A model generated the notes under the pieces. That model searched no databases, had not been told where the DNA came from, and was given only the letters and a program-made list of their open reading frames with translations. DNA of 10,586 nucleotides from Terriglobia bacterium (GTDB taxonomy: Bacteria > Acidobacteriota > Terriglobia > UBA7540). Position numbers and translations under genes: made by a program. This document shows positions 1-6,160 of the stretch, piece after piece. Positions within the stretch are counted from its first letter, which is position 1, and each line of letters begins with the position of its first letter. Where the stretch lies: contig JASHTZ010000090.1 in the NCBI GenBank assembly GCA_030040295.1, positions 1 through 10,586 on the forward strand, in the 5' to 3' direction.

Positions 1-474
1 CGGCCACAATTGCGTATTACGCAGCAATTCCTGGGCGTATTGCCCAGCCGGGACGGTGTTGGGATCGCCGATGGCAATCTTCGTCACGGCCGGCTTTTCA
101 AGGTCAGAAAACGAACGAATTTGTAGCTTGGAATCAGCGGGAACCACCATGACCAAAGTGTTGCGAACGAAGTCAGCCCGGGTAGACACTACGATCAGGT
201 TCTTTCTCTGCAACTCGTCCATTTCTTTCTCCGCCGCGCTGGCGAAAACGTCAATCGGCGCTCCTGCCTCGATTTGCTTTTCCAACTCGCCCGAAGCGCC
301 AAAGCTGAACGTAACCTGAGTTCCGGTTTGCCGCTGATACGCGGCGCCAATCTCACTGAATGATTCCTTAAGGCTGATCGCCGCTCCAACGATGACCTGA
401 TAAGTCTGCCCATACGCTGAGGGGACCAAACTCCCGCTCCCGATGAGCGCCATCCAAAAGGCAACCTTGTACAT
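1..474 (-). CDS. modA: ModA, periplasmic molybdate-binding protein of an ABC transporter (partial, C-terminus beyond window)
   Basis: This is the substrate-binding protein that captures molybdate (or tungstate) in the periplasm and hands it to ModBC. The frame is open for 158 codons from ATG 472-474 to the window edge. Residues 1-22 look like a signal peptide: a basic start, a hydrophobic stretch, then SAYG before Q23. The mature part carries the ModA signatures: AAISL near residue 31 (S34 aligns with the first oxyanion-binding serine), GASGELEKQIEAGAPIDVFAS at 59-79 (S61 is the second oxyanion-binding serine), VMVVPADS at 109-116 and IAIGDPNTVPAGQYA at 134-148. Family members are about 250 residues, so roughly 90 are missing off the left edge. 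The start is supported by GAGGAGG at 483-489, about 8 nt upstream. It is divergent from the receptor gene. Any modB/modC genes would lie beyond the left edge. Family identity is seen in the sequence; the choice of molybdate over tungstate is inference. Confidence 0.93.
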   Translation of the reverse strand, partial: MYKVAFWMALIGSGSLVPSAYGQTYQVIVGAAISLKESFSEIGAAYQRQTGTQVTFSFGASGELEKQIEAGAPIDVFASAAEKEMDELQRKNLIVVSTRADFVRNTLVMVVPADSKLQIRSFSDLEKPAVTKIAIGDPNTVPAGQYAQELLRNTQLWP

Positions 475-721
475 ATTCAGACCCTCCTCGAGGCGAGGCA
501 GCGGAAAGCATGGTGGAATCCGAGCAGGTCCAAGTTCGCTCCCTGCGATTTAATATGGCTCTGCACCTCCAATCTACACGAATTTCGGGATAGGTTTCAC
601 AGGATTTGCCGGCGGGAATGGTATTCGATCTGCCGCTCACTGTCCCCGCGTTTCCGCGGCAAAAAAACAACTTTTCCGCTGAGATCCGCCTAAAGGCAGG
701 ATGAACCGCTCAGGCTGCCTC

Positions 722-750
722 TTGACAGGGACAACCGCTGGCGTTATGGT
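722..750 (+). promoter_or_regulatory. Sigma-70-type promoter for the TonB-dependent receptor
   Basis: A perfect -35 box TTGACA (722-727) is followed after 17 bp by TATGGT (745-750), which matches four of six -10 positions. Transcription would start near 757 and leave a leader of about 208 nt before GTG 965. The 6-bp dyad AGGCAG/CTGCCT directly upstream (694-720) could be an operator, but this is speculative. The promoter lies inside the possible N-terminal extension of the receptor, which argues against the ATG at 701. Confidence 0.5.
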
Positions 751-943
751 TCGGGGCGGGTTTTGGATGTTTCCCCTTTTATTTCAGATTTATCCGGTGT
801 CAGGTGGGTCAGGACGTCCAAACTCTTCCAAAATCTTTGCTGGGGGTTACGTAATGGAACGCTCGATCTCTGCGGGAATGCCTCGCTTTGCTTTGCCACT
901 CTTGAGGACGCACGCCTGCCGTTGCGATTCGCCTTTCAACCCA

Positions 944-959
944 TCCTACGGGGGTAGGA
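944..959 (+). promoter_or_regulatory. Hairpin enclosing the ribosome binding site of the receptor gene
   Basis: TCCTAC (944-949), loop GGGG (950-953) and GTAGGA (954-959) form a perfect 6-bp stem. Its 3' arm contains AGGA (956-959), the Shine-Dalgarno core, five bases before GTG 965. In the folded mRNA the ribosome binding site would be paired, so translation could be limited by opening of the stem. The pairing is seen directly; a regulatory role is inference. Confidence 0.45.
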
Positions 960-964
960 AGAAA

Positions 965-3900
965 GTGAACCTCCAGAAACTCCTGCCACTCTCGCTTTTC
1001 CTTTGGCTTCTCTTTCCCTTGTGCGCAGGCGCTCAAGTCATCACGGCATCTCTTCAAGGGCAGGTTCTCGACCCGACCGGCGCCGCAGTTCCGGGCGCGA
1101 GCGTGGACGTTCAAAACACGGCGACCAGCGAGGTCGTTCATGTCACCACCGGGACAGACGGGTTCTTTCTCGCCCCCACGCTGCCTCCGGGGCCATACCA
1201 GGTCACGATCAAAACGAAGGGATTCAAGACGCTGGTGTCCAACACGATTGTCCTAGAGGTGGACCAGAAGGACCAGGAGCATTTTAAACTCGAGGTCGGC
1301 GCAGTCACTCAGACGGTTTCAGTGACAGAGGCGGCGCCGCTCGTGGAGCGGACGACCTCGGATTCGGGACAGGTGATCGACACGAACCAGATATTGAACC
1401 TTCCCTTGAATGCGCGCGAAACTTACCAGTTCGCGCTTCTCTCGCCCGGGGTTTCGGGAAGCGTCGGACTTGGATTCAACCAGCTCAACCTGGAGGTGAA
1501 CGGGGGCATTCCGGGCACCAGCGAGATCTTGATCGACGGTATTCACTCCGCGCCTCCGCTGGTCAATCCCATCGCCGGATACACCGTGTTTCCCCCGGTG
1601 GACGCCACCCAGGAATTTAAGATGGAAACCAGCAACTATTCGGCGCAATTTGGCGACGCCGGTTCGGGCATTATCAACCTGATTTACAAGTCCGGGACCA
1701 ATCAATTGCACGGAGACGCCTGGGAATTCCTGACCAATTCGGCATTGTACGCCAACAGTTTCTTTAACAATGCCAGCCATCTTCCCATTCCCTCCTTCCA
1801 GCGCAGCCAGTTTGGATTCACGGTAGGCGGCCCGATTGTGATTCCGAAACTTTATAACGGGCGCGACAAGACGTTCTTTTTTGGAGATTTCGAAGGTCTG
1901 CGGCAGGGCTCGGCGTCAAGCACGACGACCACCGTGCCTACCATGGCGATGCGCCAAGGCAATTTTTCCGCCCTCGAAACGTCCGCCGGCAAGGCAGTCA
2001 CGATCTACGACCCCAACACGACGGTGGCCAGCGGCACCGGGTATGTGCGCACGGCTTTCGCCGGAAACATAATTCCGACCAGCGAAATCAACTCCGTGTC
2101 GTCCAACATCGCGAATTACTGGCCGATGCCGACCACGACCACGACCGTTAACAACTTCGTCGCGTCGGGGAAAGCCATCGAAAACATCAATAACTACGAC
2201 GTGCGAGTTGACGAGGACCTGAACCCCGATAACCGCTTCTTCGTGCGCGTCTCCCAACACTATCTCAGCAGCATACCTGCAGTTTACTTTCCTTCATCCA
2301 TCTCGTTGGCAGAAAACAATACCAACCAAACGAACACCGGTTCGAATGTTGCGCTCGACTACACCCACATCTTTTCCCCTACCTTTGTCACGGAATTTCG
2401 TTATGGATTTTCCCGCATGCTGGTGGTGGAGTTGCCTCTCAGCGTGGGCTTTAATCCCACAAGCCTAGGCTTTCCCGCTTACATTGCCCAAAGCGCGAAC
2501 GCCCTCGCCTTTCCGACCATTTCACCCGCGAGTTACCTGACCCTGGGCACTCCGGGGTCAACCCCGGCCACCATCGCTTCAAACGAGCATACGATCTCCG
2601 TCAACAACACCTGGATGCACCACAACCATACCTTTAATTTCGGTTTCCAGCTTGAAGTTCCTCAACTGAACACCATTCAGGACAACGAAGAGGACGGTTC
2701 CTACAGCTTTGCCAAGTCTCTCACTCAAGGGCCAAACCCTAATGTTGCTTCGTCAACCGCCGGAGACGGGTTCGCCACCATGTTGATGGGCATCGGAAGC
2801 GGGGGCTATGAGTTGGATTACAAGATCGCCGCTACCACCAGCCGGTCCTACGCCCTTTACCTCCAGGACGATTGGAAGGTCAAGTCCAAACTAACACTCA
2901 ATTTAGGCCTCCGATGGGACGCGACCCAGCCCCGCACGGAACGATACAACCGGATGGATTACTTTGATCCGACCGCTGCGAGTCCGATTGCCAGCCAGGT
3001 GGCGGCCGCCGCGGGCGCATCCGATTGTCCGGTCTGCGCAAGCCTCGAGGGCGGCCTGGAGTTCGTCGGCGTGGACGGGAACAGCCGGCGGCAATTCCCA
3101 ACGCAATGGGGCAATTATGGGCCGCGCTTTGGCTTTGCCTATCAGGCCCTTAAGAACACCGTGGTTCGCGGCGGGTATGGCGTCTTCTTCTACGGCGGCG
3201 GAGTTGAAGGCGCCGCCGGCACGGTAGGCAGCGACGGGTTCAGCGCCATCACCAACTACGTCGGCTCGGAGAATGGCCTTACACCGACGAATTACCTTAC
3301 CAATCCCTTCCCCACCGGATTCGTCCTCCCGACGGGAAATACTTTAGGGTTGGCAACGGCGCTGGGCTCCACGATCGCCGATCCGTTTCGCAACTCCAAG
3401 ATTCCCTATGTTGAGCAGTGGAATTTTAACATCCAACAGCAGCTTCCCGGTTCCTTCATGGTGTCCGCGGCTTATGTCGGCAGCCACGGAGTTCACTTGA
3501 TCGAGGAGGGCGAAGGCGGAGCATGGGACCAAATCCTCCCTTCTGCCATGTCGCTGGGCACCGCTCTGGAAGGGTCGGTACCCAACCCGTTTTACGGCTT
3601 GATCACTACCGGCGCTCTGGACTCCGCAACCGTGCCGCTGAGCGACCTGGAATCCCCTTTTCCTCAGTTCTCTCCTTTGGAGGCCGATTATCCCATCGGC
3701 AGCGACTCGAACTACGATTCATTTCAATTGAAGGTGGAGCGGCGATTCGCCTCCGGCCTTAGTCTCTTAGCCGCCTACACTAACGCGAAAATGCTCGACG
3801 ACTACGGCTTCATTTCCAATGAGGGGATCGACGTGGAGCATCAGAATATTTACGATCTCAATGCAGACTACGCCGTAGACCCCAGTGATATCTCCCAGCA

Positions 3901-4459
3901 TCTCTCCGTCGCGGCCGTCTACCAGTTGCCTTTCGGTCGAAAGCAACGATTCGGAGGAAACTGGGGGCGCGTGACGGACGGATTCCTGGGCGGTTGGCAG
4001 ACGAACGGCATTCTGACGCTGCAAACGGGCAATCCTATCTATTTGAGCGCCACGAACACCTCCGATTCCGGCAACCCCACCGAGCGGCCTAACTACAACC
4101 CCAGCGCTGCCGGATGTTCGCAAAGCGCCGCGCTTAGCGGATCCGCCGTGAGCCGCATCGGGGAATGGTTCAATACCGCCTGCTTCACACAGCCGGCCCC
4201 CTTCACTTTCGGCAATGTCGCCCGCACCCTGCCCAACGTGCGAGCGCAGGGAGTGAACGACCTGGATTTTTCCATCTTCAAGAACTTTCACGTGGGCGAG
4301 CGGTTCACTCTGCAATTTCACGCTGAATCGTTTAACTTATTTAACCGGGTGCAGTTCGGAGTGCCGAACCAAACCGAGGGTTCGTCATCGTTTGGCGTCG
4401 TTACCAGCCAAACCAACACCCCGCGAGAACTTCAGTTCGCGCTTAAGGTGCTGTTCTAG
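965..4459 (+). CDS. TonB-dependent outer-membrane receptor with N-terminal carboxypeptidase-regulatory-like domain (Oar-like)
   Basis: An outer-membrane transporter of 1164 residues energised by TonB; the substrate is unknown. Residues 1-23 are a signal peptide (NLQK, then a leucine-rich core, then AGA before Q24). Residues 26-110 form a carboxypeptidase-regulatory-like Ig fold (QGQVLDPTGAAVPGASV, then GTDGFF and LPPGPYQVTI). The plug spans about 120-250 and includes VNGGIPGTSEILIDGI and the end signature GSGIINLIYKSGTNQLHGDAWEFL split around residues 233-256. The rest is barrel, ending in LQFALKVLF with the C-terminal Phe expected of a BamA-inserted barrel. Length fits the Acidobacteriota Oar-like group. 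GTG 965 is chosen because it has AGGA five bases upstream, begins directly with the signal peptide and lies downstream of the promoter at 722-750. An ATG at 701 would add 88 residues with no signal character. The gene is convergent with the sulfatase, with 77 bp between stop codons. A shared sulfated substrate is possible but unproven. Confidence 0.93.
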   Translation: MNLQKLLPLSLFLWLLFPLCAGAQVITASLQGQVLDPTGAAVPGASVDVQNTATSEVVHVTTGTDGFFLAPTLPPGPYQVTIKTKGFKTLVSNTIVLEVDQKDQEHFKLEVGAVTQTVSVTEAAPLVERTTSDSGQVIDTNQILNLPLNARETYQFALLSPGVSGSVGLGFNQLNLEVNGGIPGTSEILIDGIHSAPPLVNPIAGYTVFPPVDATQEFKMETSNYSAQFGDAGSGIINLIYKSGTNQLHGDAWEFLTNSALYANSFFNNASHLPIPSFQRSQFGFTVGGPIVIPKLYNGRDKTFFFGDFEGLRQGSASSTTTTVPTMAMRQGNFSALETSAGKAVTIYDPNTTVASGTGYVRTAFAGNIIPTSEINSVSSNIANYWPMPTTTTTVNNFVASGKAIENINNYDVRVDEDLNPDNRFFVRVSQHYLSSIPAVYFPSSISLAENNTNQTNTGSNVALDYTHIFSPTFVTEFRYGFSRMLVVELPLSVGFNPTSLGFPAYIAQSANALAFPTISPASYLTLGTPGSTPATIASNEHTISVNNTWMHHNHTFNFGFQLEVPQLNTIQDNEEDGSYSFAKSLTQGPNPNVASSTAGDGFATMLMGIGSGGYELDYKIAATTSRSYALYLQDDWKVKSKLTLNLGLRWDATQPRTERYNRMDYFDPTAASPIASQVAAAAGASDCPVCASLEGGLEFVGVDGNSRRQFPTQWGNYGPRFGFAYQALKNTVVRGGYGVFFYGGGVEGAAGTVGSDGFSAITNYVGSENGLTPTNYLTNPFPTGFVLPTGNTLGLATALGSTIADPFRNSKIPYVEQWNFNIQQQLPGSFMVSAAYVGSHGVHLIEEGEGGAWDQILPSAMSLGTALEGSVPNPFYGLITTGALDSATVPLSDLESPFPQFSPLEADYPIGSDSNYDSFQLKVERRFASGLSLLAAYTNAKMLDDYGFISNEGIDVEHQNIYDLNADYAVDPSDISQHLSVAAVYQLPFGRKQRFGGNWGRVTDGFLGGWQTNGILTLQTGNPIYLSATNTSDSGNPTERPNYNPSAAGCSQSAALSGSAVSRIGEWFNTACFTQPAPFTFGNVARTLPNVRAQGVNDLDFSIFKNFHVGERFTLQFHAESFNLFNRVQFGVPNQTEGSSSFGVVTSQTNTPRELQFALKVLF

Positions 4460-4536
4460 TATTACGATGTTAGGCAGTCGCGGGGCGCGCAAGCGGCACC
4501 CAACGGAACGCGCGTGGTAAATTCAATTTGAGTTCT

Positions 4537-6042
4537 TCAACTCTTCGCTCGTCGGTACTCAGGTATCCAGATCGTGCGCGGCGGAACCAGGTTGTCCGGA
4601 CGAGTGGCGGCTCCGGGCGGAGTGGATGGGCAGCCGGGATTTGCCTTCAATTCGGCGTAGGCTTTTTGAACGTAATCCGGCAAGCTTGAGATGAGGGTTT
4701 CGATATCCTGCTGGATTTCTTTAACCTTGTCAGGATGGTCGATCGCCGCGTCATAGCTTTCGGCGGGGTCGAGTTCCAGGTTATAGAGCTCCGGGCGCGC
4801 CAGCAGAAAGTGCTGTTTTCGACCGCACGTTCCATTAAGCCAGTCATTGACGTAAATCTCTCCGGTTGACTGAGCAATACGAAGTTTCCAATTACCCTTG
4901 CGCGCGCACTCCAACAGCTCCTGCCTGGATGAGACGGCGAAATAGAGGATGGTGCCCCGATCGGTGCTCGTGACCGCACCGGTCAGCACTTTGGAGATAT
5001 CCAATCCGTCGAAAGGCTTCGACGGAAGTTGTGCGCCGCAGAGAGTGGCCACTGTCGGCACGACATCCAGGTTTGAACCCCATTCGTCAATCACTCTGTC
5101 CCCCGGGATCGTGCCGCTCCATCGCGCGATGAAGGGGATTCGCGTCCCACCCTCGAAGGTGGTGGCCTTGCGCCCGCGCCGCGGGCCAGGGCATCCCTGG
5201 AACCACGGCCCGTGGTCGCTTGTAAAAATGATCATCGTGTCCTGGTCGAGGTTGTTCCGGCGAACGGCCTCCAGGATTTGACCCACGCTCCAGTCGATTT
5301 CCTCGATAGCATCAGCCTGGTGGCCCAGCTTGGAATGGCCGCGGAAGCGAGGCGACGCGAGGGGAGGATCGTGCGGGTACGAGTGAGCGACGTAGAGAAA
5401 GAAGGGGTTGTCCCTCGATGAATCGATGAATTTCACGGCTTCTTCGGTGTATTGAGGTGTAAGAAGCTCGCGGTTGGCATTTTCTTCGGCCACCGTGGTG
5501 TTCTTGATCAGGGGAAACGGGTTCATATCAACGCTCCACGGAACCCCATAGAACGAGTCGAACCCCCTGTTGGTCGGCAGATACTGGGGCGGATACCCCA
5601 GGTGCCACTTGCCGATGCACATGGACTTGTAGCCCTCTGTCTTCAGAATATCCGCAAGCGTTTTCTCATCCAGATCCATGCCATCCGGCGAGTTCGGGCC
5701 ATAAGCACCCGCAACCTGGCTTCGGCAAGCATACCGGCCTGTGAGGAGCGCTGCTCGGGATGCGGAACAAATGGGGTGTGCGGTGTTGAAGCGCGTAAAG
5801 AGAACGCCTTCCTTCGCCATCTGGTCGAGGTGAGGAGTTTTCAGCGACGAGCCGTAGCAGTGGGGATCGCCGGAGCCCATGTCGTCACAGATGACGATGA
5901 TGACGTTGGGAGGCCGCCGCTTTGTTTTGGAGTTGCCGCCCGCCTCCCCCCGAACCTCCGCAGGTCCGGCACCAACCGCTGACCCGGCAGCCGGCGCGGC
6001 CACTGTGCCCGCCACCGCTTTCACGAATGTTCTGCGATCCAT
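4537..6042 (-). CDS. Tat-exported type I sulfatase (arylsulfatase A-like, formylglycine-dependent)
   Basis: Hydrolyses sulfate esters outside the cytoplasm; the substrate is unknown. The 501-residue protein starts with a twin-arginine signal (DRRTFVK at 2-8, then an Ala/Gly/Val-rich segment to about 26). Sulfatase landmarks are in order: metal-binding D53-D54 in ICDDMG; CSASR at 92-96, where Cys92 would be oxidised to formylglycine and Arg96 supports it; GRYACR just after; GKWHLG with K145 and H147; H224 in SYPHDPP; D276-H277 in FTSDHG; K292 and EGGTRIPF at 298-304. The core motif has Ala where CxPxR is usual, an accepted variant. ATG 6040-6042 is supported by AGAGGGGG about 8 nt upstream. 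It lies 118 bp downstream of hyuA on the same strand, so co-transcription is possible. A weak promoter candidate in that gap on the minus strand is TTGTGA, 17 bp, TAAAAA. No formylglycine-generating enzyme is in the window. No truncation is evident. Confidence 0.93.
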   Translation of the reverse strand: MDRRTFVKAVAGTVAAPAAGSAVGAGPAEVRGEAGGNSKTKRRPPNVIIVICDDMGSGDPHCYGSSLKTPHLDQMAKEGVLFTRFNTAHPICSASRAALLTGRYACRSQVAGAYGPNSPDGMDLDEKTLADILKTEGYKSMCIGKWHLGYPPQYLPTNRGFDSFYGVPWSVDMNPFPLIKNTTVAEENANRELLTPQYTEEAVKFIDSSRDNPFFLYVAHSYPHDPPLASPRFRGHSKLGHQADAIEEIDWSVGQILEAVRRNNLDQDTMIIFTSDHGPWFQGCPGPRRGRKATTFEGGTRIPFIARWSGTIPGDRVIDEWGSNLDVVPTVATLCGAQLPSKPFDGLDISKVLTGAVTSTDRGTILYFAVSSRQELLECARKGNWKLRIAQSTGEIYVNDWLNGTCGRKQHFLLARPELYNLELDPAESYDAAIDHPDKVKEIQQDIETLISSLPDYVQKAYAELKANPGCPSTPPGAATRPDNLVPPRTIWIPEYRRAKS

Positions 6043-6160
6043 TAAATGTCCCCCTCTATTTTTTTATCAGGCAACCGGCAAGCTCACAAAGCCCCGCTTT
6101 CTTTTTCCGGCGCACACGGCATGCACTCCCAATCGGAGCGCACCCGAAGTGTACCCGATA

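Larger units (their letters stand above)
475..964. other. 490-bp divergent intergenic region between modA and the TonB receptor
   Basis: No convincing gene is seen here. The receptor frame stays open back to an ATG at 701, but that stretch has no signal peptide or family similarity and contains the best promoter of the region, so it is treated as leader. Towards modA (minus strand) a perfect 5-bp hairpin with a GAAA tetraloop lies at 646-659 (arms CCGCG and CGCGG). It is preceded, not followed, by a T run at 661-667 on that strand, so it is not a terminator. An AGGCAG/CTGCCT dyad (694-699 and 715-720) ends two bases before the receptor -35 box. No convincing modA promoter or ModE-type operator was found; a TGTAGA/TATTAA pair on the minus strand around 550-575 is too weak to call. 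Confidence 0.6.

Noticed and set aside
646..667. GC hairpin next to an A/T run as an intrinsic terminator
   Set aside because: On the plus strand the hairpin is followed by A residues; on the minus strand the T run precedes the stem, so neither direction fits.
701..964. N-terminal extension of the receptor from ATG 701
   Set aside because: It would bury the signal peptide, overlaps a strong promoter, and the added sequence has no family character.
2127..2150. Repeated ACC/ACG codons in the receptor as a tandem repeat
   Set aside because: A short Thr-rich run (TTTTTV) in a barrel loop, common in this family.
3767..4321. 184-codon minus-strand frame inside the receptor gene
   Set aside because: Antisense shadow of the conserved barrel C-terminus, with no start context or family features.
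4485..4514. GCGCG/CGCGC hairpin between the receptor and sulfatase stops as a bidirectional terminator
   Set aside because: Only 5 bp with a loop of about 19 nt and no T tract on either side.
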